A stretch of 54,463 nt of DNA from Coprinopsis marcescibilis (GCA_004369085.1 ML210347.1:1-54463); one strand, 5' to 3'; counted from the stretch's first letter, positions 1 through 12,673 are shown. The notes: generated by a model not told the origin, from the letters alone. Program-made: numbers and translations.

Positions 1-1
1 G

Positions 2-136
2 CAACTTTATGTTGCAGTTTCCCGAGTTACTTCTGTTCATAACATAAAAGCTATTACTGATCCACGTGATGATTTTACTTTACCACTTAGAACTAAAAAT
101 ATTGTATATCCTGAAGTATTACAAATTCTGAATTGA
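2..136 (+). CDS. Helitron PIF1-like helicase, C-terminal 44 residues (partial)
   Basis: The frame is open from the window edge to a TGA at 134-136 and reads QLYVAVSRVTSVHNIKAI at its start. This is the last conserved motif (LYVALSRVTS, motif VI of the SF1 Pif1 family) in Helitron Rep/helicase proteins, where the arginine finger sits. The protein would unwind the donor strand during rolling-circle transposition. Only the tail is visible, so whether the copy is autonomous cannot be judged; the visible part has no stop or frameshift. Its base composition is AT-rich, unlike the GC-rich repeats just downstream. Confidence 0.8.
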   Translation, partial: QLYVAVSRVTSVHNIKAITDPRDDFTLPLRTKNIVYPEVLQILN

Positions 137-171
137 TATTTTTTCTAACACTTACAACTTCCTTCTACTAA

Positions 172-255
172 GGCGGGCCGCAGGCCAAGCCTCTGTGTTG
201 GCGGGCCGCAGGGCAAGCCTGTGAGTCGGCGGCCCGCAGGGCAAGCCTGTGTTTT
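172..255 (+). repeat. Three 28-bp GC-rich tandem repeats inside the Helitron 3' region
   Basis: Units start at 172, 200 and 228. Each carries a GGCGGGCCGCAGGGCAAGCC-like core (the third unit has GGCGGCCCGC) and ends in a more variable CTGTG tail. They lie between the helicase stop codon and the terminal hairpins, so they are subterminal repeats of the element rather than host sequence. Confidence 0.8.
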
Positions 256-601
256 TCCCCCGTGGCGAAGCCACGGGCAAGCCGAAGGCTTGTTTACACT
301 AATATTACTCGACTTTCTGACGATTTGCAACCACCATGCCTGGCTTTCTGTCTCTGGCTCGCATCTACTCGTCCCTTTTGCATCGAGAATTCATAGCGGA
401 GTCATCCCGTCGATGATTCCCGAACACATTTACGACACGAGGCAGTCCTAATTTGGGAACAAAAGGATTCCGAGTATTTGGCGCTGTTTGAAGCTTATTT
501 ATTTGGCCGGGCCGGGTAATATATTGCAGCGTGAGAACAGGAAACTGGAATTTTCCCCGACTTTTTCCTGTTTCCCAACTGTGCTCCGCTCGAAGATTTG
601 A

Positions 602-3600
602 ATGAGCGTCTCCTCTGCGTCGTCGACATCGTCCATTCTCGCCGACACTGTTCGTTCTTCTCGTCGTTCCTCGTCCTCAAAGCATTCTTCAGGTTCCTCA
701 CTGTTTCATGCTCGCTCAGGTTATCTGAATACAGGTTCAGGCATGGAGAGCATCTACGCCATCGTTGGCGGCCTTGGCCTTCGATTTCTGCTATCAACAA
801 TAGTCCGCTATCACAGCACATTTCCACAAGACTCGTTTTTATACAAGGATGACCTCGCCTCGACGCTCTCAAATATCGACAGGGCGTCTTCAGCAAGTTT
901 CAAGCTCACCGGTGCTCTCATTGGCATCTGGGAGGGTATCATCACGCTCCACTTCCTCAAAAAGATGCCCGACTCCTTCGACCCGTATTTTGCATACGGT
1001 GTTCGTTTATTCGTGGACCTAATTGTGACGGAGAGTCTGGAGAGGCTGGTGCTGGTGGTGATCTTCACGGGGCTGGGTATCGTCCTGGCGGATGTGACGC
1101 CCGGCATTTGGAGGGAGATGGGGATGCATAGGCTTTGGAGGAGGACGAGGAGGGATCTGTACACCATTGCCAGGGTCGTGCAAAGGACTGTCCCCAGAAT
1201 GGCGCTGAGCGTGCCCAGGATGCGCGTTGTCCGCTTCTCATCCACCAGCGAGCGCGAACAAGCTCCAGCCGACCGTTCTAGTGACCGCGAGCGTGAGAGG
1301 GAACGCCGCAGGAGAGAGCGAGAACGTCAGCTCGAGGATGCTGCTGCAGCAGACGCGACACCTTCCCTACTCCAAGCTCCCTCTTCCACCATCCGCAGCA
1401 CGACAGTGGCAAGCACCAGCCGACGACGTGTTGTGGCCACACCTACAAATTCGGACCTGGCCTCTATTCTCGACCTCGACAACTCTGCGGCTTCCTCCGC
1501 TGCATCCAGCCCCAGACAACGCGAAAGGACACGGGTCAAGGAACGCGAACCGGAGAGAGTCCCCATTGGCCTTCCCACCCCCGACACGACTATCGCGAAC
1601 GCTCGTCCACCTCGCTCGTATCGCTCATATCAACCATCCGTCTACGTTGAAGATGACGAAGAAGAAACACCCCAAAGCACGCCTTCCACCGTTTCCACCG
1701 ACCACCTCGATCTTGACGTTTACGAGGAAGACCTGGACGACGACAACCTTTCCTCTTCGGATGCCTCCTTTACTGCTGCATCCTCCCCCAATTTCACCTC
1801 AGCCTCCAACTTGACCCCACGGATTGACTTGCTGAGCCCGCCTTCATCTGGGTTTTTGGAAACTGTTGGGTTGCCTAGTACCCCTGGGTACCAGAGGCTT
1901 CAGTTCCTTGACACGGCCATAGAGAGTGCACCGGAGATTGACGCGGAGGACGAGTTGATGAGTGCGTCTGCTGCTGCTGAAGAAGATATGGCTGCTATCG
2001 CTGGTGGAAAATACGAAGACTACGACGAAGGACAAGCCACACCTCGACCGCTCCACCACCGCTACCTCCCACCGACACCTTCCGATTCTGCTGCTCCGGT
2101 TCCATTGGGCGGAAGAAGAGGAAGAAGGGAGTTCGAACCCGACGTCGATGCCTCGTACGATGTTGGGCAGTCGTCTCAGGATCCCGATCCTGTCATCCCA
2201 CCCGCTGCAACGCTCGAACAAATTCCCGATGAGCCGAAGAAGGAGGAGGAAGAATCCTTGGAAGACAGACCACCCACACCTCCTCCCAAGGATCCCGACT
2301 ATCGATCGCCCCAGCATACTCCAGCGACTGTACCAGCAAAGCTAAGGCATACGTCAGCACGTAAGGCTGAAACTACGATTGGGAGCCGGTCGAGCCCTGC
2401 CTCGGGCGAGAAGAAGCTCAAGAAGTCGTCCAAGAGCAAGAGTGTTGTTAGCGAAACGACGGCGTCGCGGGCTCTTCAGTTTGGCTCCATCCAGCCTCTT
2501 CCTTCCGCTGCACCCGCACCCGCACCCGCTGCTCCAATCTCGCTTGCCACCACGGGTCTTCAGCCTCCTCAGCTCAACAATGCTGCTACATCGATGATCA
2601 CGCCGATTTCAGCGACTGATCTGCCACATGTTATGCAGACCACTGTCACGGGTGTGCCCGTCCCTCCACCGCCTTCAGCAGGCCTCCTAAACACCGTCCA
2701 ACACGTACCTGCACCGTTGAACGTTCAGCTAGCGAACAACGATGTTCCACCCGCGTACGATGATTGGGGAAACCAGGATGACGAAGATGACATGTATTTA
2801 GATGAAGAGACCTCGAGATCGTATATGCTCGCTGAGAAAGAAGCAGTTTTGGCTCGTCAGGTACGTCACGCCTAACTCTGCGTTTATAGTCCGTTACTGA
2901 TCCATTCTTTACAGTCGCAACGTCAAGCACAACCTCAACCCGAACCGCAGCCCCAATTCGTGCAAGAACCGGAACCTATCCTCACAACCCAACCGAAAAC
3001 CCAGCCCTCACCCACCTCCCACCTGCACTCTCCTGCCCAGTCACCCGTATATGAGACCTACCTCAACAAGGCCACGCAAGATAAACCCAAGGACCGAAAC
3101 GGCAGACGGGGAAGAGGAAGTGTGGAGAGCGTGCAAATCCAGCCGGTTAGCAACCTCATCAAGCACTGGGATTCTAAAGGCGATTCGGCGGGAACGACAG
3201 GTGTCGGTTCAGGACGCATTAGCCGGCGGGGTACCCTTAGTGCTGTTGGCGTTGCCGGACATCCGAGTGGTGGTTCCGGCGGGAGGGCGCGGGCTCCTAG
3301 TGTCAGTGGACCCATGTCTGCCTCCGTTGTAGGTGCGGGAACGAGTGCGTCGGCTGTTGGGTATGCACATGGAAATGCCAATGCTGGTGGGCGGAGGGTT
3401 AGTGGAGGGTTGAGCGCGGTGAATGCCCGTCCGGAAAAGACGATCTCGCAGATTGAGCAGGAGGAGGGGATTGAGAATGTTGCCAATGCGGCGCTGGCAT
3501 CTGCGGAGGCATTGCTTGCGCAGACTGAGTTGGAGGAGGAAGAGGAGAGGAAGAGGAGAGAGGAGAGTAGGAGGAGGAGAGCGCTTGATGAGGAGGAGAG

Positions 3601-5546
3601 GGAGAGGAAGAGGAAGGAAGAGGAGCAGCAGGAGGAGCTGAGGCAGGCTGCTGCTGAGCTTGCCGCTGATCAGGAGAGGTCGCTGCAGGAGGAGAACAGT
3701 AGGCTCGCTGCTGAACAGTTTGCTAGGGAAGAAGCGAAACGTTGGAAGAAGGAGGAGAAGAAAAAGAAAAAGGAGGAGAAGGCTAGGAAGGAAGCAGAAG
3801 AGCAAGCCCAACGAGAGGCAGATGCTGAGCAAGCGAGATTAGAGGCTGAAGAGAAAGCACGATTAGAAGCCGAGGTGAAAGTCAAGCAAGCAGCGGAAGA
3901 AGTGGCCCGGAGAGAGGAAAAGGGGCGTAAACGCAAGGAGGAGGAGGCAGAATCGGCGCGACTGGCAGCTGCTCAGGAGGAACGCAAACGTCAGGAAGAG
4001 GAAGAGGAAGAGGAAGAGGAAGAGGAAGAGGAAGAGGAAGAAGCACGTATTGCTAAGGAAGCCCGCATTGCTGAAGAGAAAGAGGCAGAAGCTCGTCGGT
4101 TGGCGCAGGAAGAGCAAGAGAAGATGTGGAGGTTAGAGAAAGAGGAGAGAGAGAGATTGCTCGTTGAGCAGAAAGTGGCCGAGGAGGAAAGAAAGGAGGA
4201 GGCAGAGAAGGCCGAAGAGGAAGCCGCTGAAGCTGTAAAGAAAGCTGTTGAGGAGGCTGCTGAGGCTGCAAAGAAGAAGGCTGAGGAGGAGGCTGCTGAG
4301 GCTGTAAAGAAAGTTGAGGAAGAGGAAGCCTCTCGATTGCTTGCGGAGAAACAGGCTCAGGAAGACGCAGCAAGTAGAGCGGCAGAGGAGAGCACTTTGC
4401 AAACAAAACAAGCTACAGTGCCTAATTCAGTGTTTGGCGGTGCCGAGCCAGATTCATTTGCGGACGACCTATGGAATCTAAGCGCAGGGGAGGCGGGCAG
4501 TATCTTTGGCAATGCCAAACCCATAGGCGAGGACGATCCATGGAATCTAAGCGCAGGGGAGGCGGGCGGAATCTTTGGCAATGCCAAACCCATAGGCGGG
4601 GATGAATTTGGGATCAACAAACCATTACCCGCGATCTTTGACGACCCGCTTGGCGTCACAGTTGACACAAGCAAACAGGGAGATGGACCATCAACTCCAA
4701 GACAGGAACCAATAAACCTGGCTGGAATTGGTGCTGGCCGTGGCAAGAGTGAGATTGGTGGACAGAGCCGAGTTGGCGCAGCCAAATCTACCATCGCAGA
4801 TGTGAACGATGATGTCGATCCTGTGCCTTCAGTCAACATTGAAGCTGCTAGCGGGGACGGGGACGCCGCTGGAGACGAGCATAACGCAGAGGGCGAAGCC
4901 GAAGGAGACGAGCAAGACGAATTGCACGCTGGAATACCCGATGATATGATGTCCGTTTCGGCAGCCACCGAAGCGACTGAAGTTTCCGCGGATATCGAAA
5001 AGCGATTCAACAAGCTGATGTCATTGCGTGCTCAAAAGGCCGAACTCGAAAACCGCTTGCAAGGAATGAAGGCCAAAAACGATTCGGCTGAAGAGGTCAA
5101 AGACAGCGAGCGTGTCCTGCGCAAGTACGACAGAAAGATTCGACGATTCTACGAAGATTCCACACATGAGTCGTTCCATTACCAATACCCGCCAAGTAAC
5201 CTATTATTGGTTAATGTCGGGCTCGAACACGCAAGGGATCACATCAAAGAGGCGATTCTGTGGCATCTCAACGCTGAAGCTAAATCGTTCAAATTTTCTG
5301 CTAAACTTCCCTCAACCGCCAAACCTGTGGGCAAAAAGATGAAAGCAGCCATCATGAAGTTCCTTGAGGAGTATGTCGTTTACGTTGCCTTCAGTTGCGG
5401 TCGCTAACTGCTGTTTCAGGAATTTGAATATCAAGCCTACGCCTGACCCTTCGAATGGCACAGTGGTGACCATTGAAATTGGCGAGAACGAATTCAACGA
5501 CTGGGCGACTGAATACCGCCGTTCTTTGACCACCAATACGGACTAG
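602..5546 (+). CDS. Large coiled-coil protein with N-terminal membrane helices and a degenerate Smr-like C-terminus
   Basis: Exons 602-2860, 2915-5370 and 5420-5546 join in frame to 1613 aa. I do not recognise a named family. From the N-terminus: a Ser-rich leader; three hydrophobic helices at about residues 49-68, 102-120 and 147-166; long disordered Ser/Pro/Asp-rich tracts; a highly charged Glu/Lys/Arg/Ala coiled coil at about 960-1255; two near-identical 23-residue units at about 1270-1316; and a folded end at about 1490-1613. That end reads LLLVNVGLEHARDHIKEAI, then a KKMKAAIMKFLEE helix and a DPSNGTVVTIEI strand. This layout matches the helix-strand order of Smr domains, but the DLHG and GKG motifs are lost. 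Translation could also begin at Met 743, which removes the Ser-rich leader. The Smr link is inference; the gene model is firm. Confidence 0.8.
4464..4601 (+). repeat. In-frame 69-bp tandem duplication
   Basis: Two copies of a 69-bp unit, beginning near 4464 and 4533, differ by only a few bases and encode 23-residue units containing WNLSAGEAG and IFGNAKPIG. The near identity at the DNA level points to a recent duplication inside the large coiled-coil gene. Confidence 0.9.
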
Positions 5547-5961
5547 CATCACCCTTCAATCGATACCTCTTCAGACTTGCTGAGAAGCCATTATTGCTTT
5601 TACTTTATGACCTTATGCCCCTGCGTCTTTTCTTGTTTTGGTTCATCTGACTATCTGCACGACTACCCTGTTTCACGATACTGCCCCATGATTACATACT
5701 ACGTTTCTGTCTATTTTACGTTACCTTTGCATATTTGGGCTGTTGCTATTTCTTGCTGCCGCTTTGTGCCCTGTTGTACTTGTATACCTTCAGAGTCTCT
5801 GTTCTCTCCCCATTCTATCTTGTAGTTATACCACCGTACGTAGATATCTCACGAATGAATGATTGTTACGATTTTTCTTGTCATAATAGCGGCCTGGCTC
5901 CGCCATAGCGATACATGTTGTACAAAGAATGAAGAATAAGATATCCTAACCTTGGCGCAGT
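5547..5961. other. Convergent 3' intergenic region
   Basis: This stretch lies between the stop codons of two convergent genes. It is T-rich near the left gene and holds no credible open frame; it most likely carries both 3' untranslated regions. Confidence 0.6.
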
Positions 5962-8900
5962 TCATTTCCTTGCTTTATTCCAACCCCCTGTCGATATACT
6001 GTCAGGTAAGGATCCACCACAGCTATCGACATGGTGGGTATCAGGCGTCAGCGTAATCACAATTTCCCCTCCCAACCTGAAGGTATCGTAGAAATCGAAA
6101 TGGCAGCGCGAGCCACGCGATGGTGTGGCGGTACCGTTCGTAGCAGGATCCTCCACGGTGCTCCAGCGGACGGTTCCGTCACTTGCAAGAACAGTGATAT
6201 CCTTGACATACGCCGAGGCTCCAGGTGGAATCTTTTCTGCTACAGATTTGGCGTCATAGTTCACCACTCGCACAGTAGTGCTCACGCCAAGGAACGGGTT
6301 GTGGATGGTATATCTGGGAACCATGGGTGAAAGTACCAGATATTGTGTAGTCGAAGGAACTGAGTGGGTCGTATTTAGGTCGCCTATCGCATATCGCAAA
6401 GTAAATGCGTAGACCTCTTACCTGGATATAGCCCTAAGATGTGGAAAGCCAGTAGAGTTGCCATTGCGGCCTGGTCATCGTTACCGGGAAGACCACCCGG
6501 GCCTACAGGGGTCAGAACATGTTCGGATTGAGATTGGTTAAACTTCGCTCACCGATTCCAAAGTTCTGGAAGACGACCTCTCGGACACGTTGAACAGATT
6601 TAGTAGGTCTATCTGCGTAGTGGTATTCGACTGGAGTCTAGGCAAAGGTTGTTAAACAGTGAGTATTGGCGCCAGAGACCATGTACCTGGAAAGAAGGTT
6701 CATTTCCAGCGAGATAGTACCCTTTCTGCAGACGGAAGTCAACTGGAGAGTAAAAATCGTAGTGAAGAAAGACTAACGTCGAAGAAATGGTCTACTCGCT
6801 TCACGAATGTTTCCTAAAGATCGGTGCATTAGCCTAAGCCAATGTCTCGCGGTCCCACTGCCACAGAGAACATACTCTTCCTCCTATCAACTCGATTAGA
6901 TACGCAGTGTCATGAGGTACAAACCTAAATCAAATCCGATCAGTTTCATTACGCCAGTGGAAAAGAACATCGTAAGCTTACAAGCTGTATTCCCATGAAC
7001 TTGATTCATAGAACCCGTTGGTATTCGTTCCTTGCAACGAGCACGCCCTGGTCTCGTTCTTGTCGTTCGGAGAGCAGTCGATCGGGTTGTTGTAGAAGAA
7101 GGTTCCGTTAGAGTATCGTTTTTGGAAGAAACCTGACATTCTTTCAGCTATAGAAACTCATCCAAGTTGGGTAGACCTACCTTTGAACCCGTCGCTCTCG
7201 ACAGAGGTATCCCAGATGTTCCGATAGAACTTTTCCCCAGTCATGTCAACGAGATACAGAGTTGACGAACTTGTTGACCTACCAATGACATATTGGTATA
7301 CCTCTCCACATCCTCGGGCTTGTCCAGTAATTGTGCCACCTGACGAATGGCGAAATCTTCAAAGGCATACTAACGCAAGTGTCAACTTTTTCTGATTTCT
7401 TTTCAAACACACTATCAAACTCACCTCAAGAGTCCGACTGCCCTCTCGTGTCTGTCTTCCAGTGCTCGACGTGTCAAGGACAGCAAACGGGACATAACCA
7501 TACTGCCTGAGTTAGCCACAATTACACGTTAGTAGCCTCATTATAAGATCAAGGCCGTTTCGCTCACTTGTACACATTAACTTGTCGACCTTGAATGTTC
7601 CACTCAGGCGGGTTGACCTCCGCGTCGGTGACCATCGCCTGATACAGTTCTTGGAGATCAATACCCAGTCTTTGGGCCTCATTATAATAATGAACCGCAA
7701 AGTGTCCAACAATGTTGTCGGCACTTGTACCTTTGCACGTTGTTTTGAACATGCAGGACAGACTCGGAAATTCGGTTGGCGTGTACTCACCTCCCTGTGT
7801 CCACCCTTGTAGATTGTTCGCCCGACATTCTGGCATCCAGCCGTGCTTCCTCCAGCCGTCGATGTAGGTATCCACAATTTGAGCATACTCAACTGGAGAA
7901 TGCAAGCTCAGTAAAGGGAAGAAAGTGCGGAACTGTACCGGTGGGGTCAGACTCATAGCTCACTGGACTGGCATCCTGAGAACATTAGAGACGTACCGTA
8001 TCCCAGCTACATCACACATGAAGTTTCAGTCATTTGTTCACACACAGAACGGGGAGCCTCTCACCTGCAGTACAGCGAATCAAAGTAAAATGCGTTCGTG
8101 TCCGCAAACACCCCTTGACTTTCTCCTGTCGCGTTATTCTATACGAGTCACTGCGTCAACGACATAATAGCATCTGCAGCATTTCACAATGAAACTCACT
8201 GGGGTTAAAAAGCTGCGATACAGTGACGAATAAAGCATCTCCGTCACGTTCGGTGGAGAACCGGCAACGTCAATTTCGATCCTCGACAACTTTTCCAACC
8301 ATAAGAGCCTGGCACGCTCCCTAATCTCGTCAAAGGTCGCAGACCCAATCTCACTCTCCGCATTGGCACAGGCCTGCTCCGTAGATCTAAACGATATCCC
8401 TACCCGCACATTGAGTTCGTTCGCTTCTGGGTTTTCAGGAAGCAACGAAAATAGGGCGCCGGATTGGTATACACCGCCGATAAGATTCAGGGAGAGGTTC
8501 AGATGTGTGAGACCCAGGCCTTTGGCGTTCAACCCGTAGCTATTATAGGCAAGTCAGCAACGGCGTTGGGGTATCAAATGGGACCATGAGAGTCTTACTT
8601 GTCAGCTGTCCAAACACCAAACTCCTCCAGCTTCTGCTTGCCACCATCCAAAAGATCGTAGCACGCAAAGGCTTGGTAATTAAACCTCCCAGGTCCGAAG
8701 CTAGTGACCAGTTGAGTGACGTTAGCGCATTATCAAAGTACTGGCATCACGAAGAGGGAAGAAAACGAATTTACCTGGAACCGTATCTCCCACCAATCGT
8801 AATCCTTCCAAGCTCCGGGTCTATGTTAAGTTCGCCACCGGCAAAGGACACAGGTAAGTCGTTTGCTAAATCAAGCACGAAATAGGGCTTAGTATTAGGC

Positions 8901-9755
8901 GGAAATGTAAACCTTTCGAGACCGGAACGCCGGGTAGGTGTAGCCTCCATCTTGATATTATTATCCAGGGTGAGCGAGAAATAACCAGGTGCACCATCTA
9001 GATGACATCAGAAGACGACATAGAAGGGGGGACCTGTGAATATACCGTCGGAGTCAGGCTTCCTGAAACGTTGACGGCCATTGAGAGAAGTTGTACACGT
9101 CTCAAAGCCTCCTGGACAGAGTACAGGCATGATTTCGAAGTTTCCGTATGTTCCTGAAAATGGGAGAACCGACCCGGTAAACTTGTAGCTCGTCAAAGCG
9201 TGAGGATGCGATTATATTGCTTACCCAACGAGGATCCCGTTCCGCTGTCATGCAGCGGACTCAGTCCGCGAATGTATTCGGACACATTGGATACATATCC
9301 TGTATAGGCATGAAAACGGGAGAACCAAACTTCATGTGGCATTTACGGACCAGCTGGGGCATAGCCAGTCATGTCAGTCGAGAATTTCACCTAGGTATGT
9401 CATTGGTCTATGGCTGAGCAATAACATAGTGTATATACAAACCATTCCGAATGGGATTGATGCTCCAGGACTGACATTCCATGAGATAGGGGAAGGGGGG
9501 GACAAGCCCGTACTTACCAGACGTTTCCATCTTTGGCTGGATAGCAAAAGATCAATTGAGTGGTCAGATGGAAGAGGCAAGGAACATACCGGTGCCAATG
9601 AAGGGATTGACGAAAGCAGTATAATCCGGGTTAGTCTGGTTAGCAGCATCCTTGATGGCATCCGATATACGCTGCTGCAGCGCAGGGGACGGTTGCGCAA
9701 GGGCGAGAAGTGTAAACAACCAGAGAATTTCGAAGAAAATGAGACGAAAATCCAT
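5962..9755 (-). CDS. Secreted GH92 alpha-mannosidase
   Basis: GH92 enzymes are calcium-dependent exo-alpha-mannosidases that trim N-glycans and fungal or plant mannans. Twenty-three exons close to 848 aa: 9590-9755, 9518-9536, 9443-9470, 9351-9390, 9225-9299, 9046-9153, 8775-8997, 8599-8700, 8200-8539, 8065-8138, 7997-8006, 7791-7932, 7568-7730, 7425-7506, 7283-7369, 7181-7229, 6982-7132, 6876-6924, 6778-6813, 6687-6725, 6553-6637, 6422-6502, 5962-6359. A signal peptide ends near residue 25. Family motifs appear in order: VNPFIGTG, GNVCPGASIPFGM, LHDSGTGSS, GNFEIMP, GVFADTNAFYFDSLYCSWDT, GWMPECR, NPPEWNIQGRQVNVY, and GLPGNDDQAAMA with Asp698/Asp699 in the expected catalytic-base motif. The usual Trp of the YSWF stretch is Leu-Phe here. 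Exon 11 is only 10 nt. Confidence 0.93.
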
Positions 9756-12673
9756 GTTAAAGCTGCGAGGATAAAACTGAATCCGTGTGAGCGCAGAATT
9801 GGGGGACTTGGGATAAAGTCATCCTTCTTTTAAGCTGCGAGCGAGAAAGGAAGCATTTGGAGGAAGCTGACCCAGAAAACGCTTCAAACAATAACGACTG
9901 AGATGAAGTAAATACGAACGGGAGAGAAGTTGGAATGAAAGGTATCACAAGGTGAGGTAAAAGAATGTCAACCATTCAGAATTACTTGGCCAGACGCTGG
10001 TATACTTCTTCCTTTTTGTAGTCCTCACTGGTGGAAGCTAGAATGCCGTTCTGAGCGCAATTCTCTGTTTATTATCCCAGCAGAACGGTGAAGAGGAAGC
10101 TAGGAAGGACGTCAGATGGAACCAAAAGTCGAGGGAAATGTCTCACACAATTAACTGGTAGGCTTCCTCTGAGTGGCCTCGAGCACACGAACGGTGCATC
10201 ATGACTGACAACACCGCTGAACTTAAGTCTGGGACTGTTGGTCACGGTTGATGCCAGATCGAGGAGTTTAACCCTACTGATTGTGAGTGCACACAAGAGC
10301 GGGTCAGCGACGAACGAAACCTAGCCGAAAGGTCCACATGGAGGGAAACCGAGAGAAGAAACTTCCAGACCTGGTAGCTGGGAGAAGCAATCCATTGCTA
10401 GCGGTAAGTTCGCGAGTCGGGGAAATCTAATTATAGGCGCACTCTGCCTCGTGCTATGGAAGCCCAATGGAGCAATTCTCGGAAACGCCCTATCCTGAAG
10501 TGGGTTTCGACGCCAACGACACATCTGCACGACAATGGCGGTGGGGCGTTCCCTAGTATTCCTGCGAGCTTCCTGGCCGAGCATTTTCCGCCGGAAATAT
10601 AAACTTCAGATACGAGTAGGAGAGAGTATGATCACTTTACGGTGCGTTGCAGGGTCTCGTATGACATCACGAGAACAATGCAGGCGTTGGAACGTGTATA
10701 TTTCGATTGGACTCCGAAATCCATTGGCCATTAGGTCGATTCATGAGAGCCACGCGTGAAACCTGTTTGAGACCGTAGGGGAAACATCATATAAGCTTCA
10801 TGTTGTTGTCCGAATGGCCCAGTGATACAGTTTAGGCGTTTCCAGACAAAATAGGGTGCAGGGATAGCACGAGGCAGAAATTAAAAGTCAACCTTGACCA
10901 ATTCCAAAGTCCGGCTCAGCGGGCCAATTGCACTCGTGAGAAACACCTTCCGATATGGGATCCCTTCAGCCCCGCCAAGCCATGCTCCTTTGCCTTCGTT
11001 CCAGCCATCAACCCACCGGCTGCAACGAAAATCTCGGTTCTTCCAGACTCGAATCGCGACTTGCCTCGTATTCCTGGAGTGACAGGCTGGGAAATTGCTC
11101 TCATCCCCCCGGCAATCAATAGAACAAGTCGGGAATGCCTCAGGCAATCAGAACAGGCTACTATCACTGGTGAGGTCGTGTTCATATAAGGAACGAGGAA
11201 CTCATCGCGACTATAATCGAAGTGGAAAATGAAACCACGTACACTCCAAACGCGAACATCCAGACACAATCGAGACTATGATTCAAACTCAACTCAGAGT
11301 CCATGAACGTTCATGGCCGTGTCGACGATCTCTCAGCCGATGGATATCTGTTGCATAGTTGTTCACCAGACCAAACCCAGAGTGATAGCACCGCGCTTTT
11401 CTCCACGCAGAAGTGGGCACGCCGGTATCTGCAGGCCTTTTTTTCAAGTCCTCCAGTTTGGACCACACTATTGATTCCACAGAGCTTTGGCAATCCCAGG
11501 ATATCAGTCTCCCACAACTCACTACCCTTTCCTATCATCAGGTGACAACCTATGGGAGCTTTGCCGCCAAAGTCTTCGACCATTAGCAGTTCATTATATG
11601 TGCCGTAAACCTTCTATAAGCCATCCACCACTTCAGCATCCGCTGGACCGAAGTTGCCTTCTCAAGCAGGTCTTCGTCCTATTGGATTGTTGGACCGAAT
11701 GATGTTACTCCAAGTCCTTTACGTCTTTCGATGAACGGCTGACACTGACGAGGGGTGCAAAGGCTAATATTAGGGATCCGAAACGCTATGGTGGTATACT
11801 TGGAACATGTTTATAATGCTTCTGGCCGTCAAAGAGAAACCCATGACTAGCGGTACCCTCGTTGCTTGTTGAAGCGCAGGGCTGTCTTGTCGGAATGGCT
11901 TCCCGAGTAAGCCACATTTTATCTCCGCGAAACATCTCTAGTGCCCCCTTTGAGAATTCAATTGGAGATGCGCAATATGTAACCACCTGTAAACATGTGC
12001 ATCTCTTGATTCAGAAGGGGCTTAAACTCAATTCTCCCGCTGACATGAACCGACTGTCAAGAGGCTCGTGCCCCATACCGACGGAGCTTTTGCTCAATGG
12101 CTGTTCAGCGTTGGGATCAAGCCCAGGAATTGTTCGCGGGGCATGTTTTTCCTAACTCTGACCCTAAGGTCAATTCCCCCCCTCACATGTCATTTTCAGG
12201 AGGTCCAAAAGGCGGTAGCCTTGTCATTCTACGCCGAACATCATTTATGGATGTGGAAATGCTCGGCTGCACACACTGCGCGGTTTGTGCCTGGGTGCAA
12301 GGCATTCCCTGTATCCTCACAAACCTAGAGCAGATAGCTTCTGTATCTACCCAGCTCTTATCTAGGACGCGAATATACCGGGCTTACTAGATCTGTTCGC
12401 GTTCTCCCGGGTTATTATTTGCGTTTAAAGAACCTTTGGACCTCAGAAATAAAATGACCCCAAAATTCGTCTGAGTTGCCTTTTGGGGTTGGAGTATTGC
12501 GAAAAGGGGTGTGCCCGTCCATCACCTTCACAGCTGCAAACTTTATTCTCCTTGCCCACCCTTCTTGCTTAAACCATCACCATCTCCCTGCTGGTGCACT
12601 CTTCGAGCCAGTATATATACCCTTGTCCACCCAGGGTTAGTTACGGTCATCGCTCCTTGGTCCTCACCACGCA
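9756..12673. other. 2.9-kb gene-poor stretch
   Basis: Both strands hold only short open frames (at most about 117 codons), none with a recognised motif or a convincing chain of splice sites. Minus-strand frames at 10881-11269 and 11289-11583 are the longest but do not join to each other. The segment may include the GH92 promoter at its left end and decayed sequence; I see no repeat or transposon signature in it. Confidence 0.5.
12612..12619 (+). promoter_or_regulatory. TATA-box-like element upstream of the F-box gene
   Basis: TATATATA lies about 55 bases before the ATG at 12674, in a pyrimidine-rich leader. The position suits a core promoter, but no transcription start is known. Confidence 0.4.

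Larger units (their letters stand above)
1..302 (+). mobile_element. 3' end of a Helitron transposon
   Basis: The left edge of the window is the tail of a rolling-circle Helitron. A helicase C-terminus is followed by a GC-rich repeat tract, then two perfect hairpins with GAA loops: an 8-bp stem at 259-277 and a 5-bp stem at 279-291. The sequence CTAA at 299-302 follows 7 bases after the second stem, and the next base is T. This is the CTRR-3' end plus subterminal hairpin that defines Helitrons, which insert between host A and T. The body of the element and its 5' TC end lie outside the window. Confidence 0.85.

Noticed and set aside
3670..4411. Leu/Ser/Phe-rich minus-strand frames resembling membrane proteins
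   Set aside because: They are the exact antisense of the Glu/Lys coiled coil (GAG and AAG read as CTC and CTT), so hydrophobicity is an artefact.
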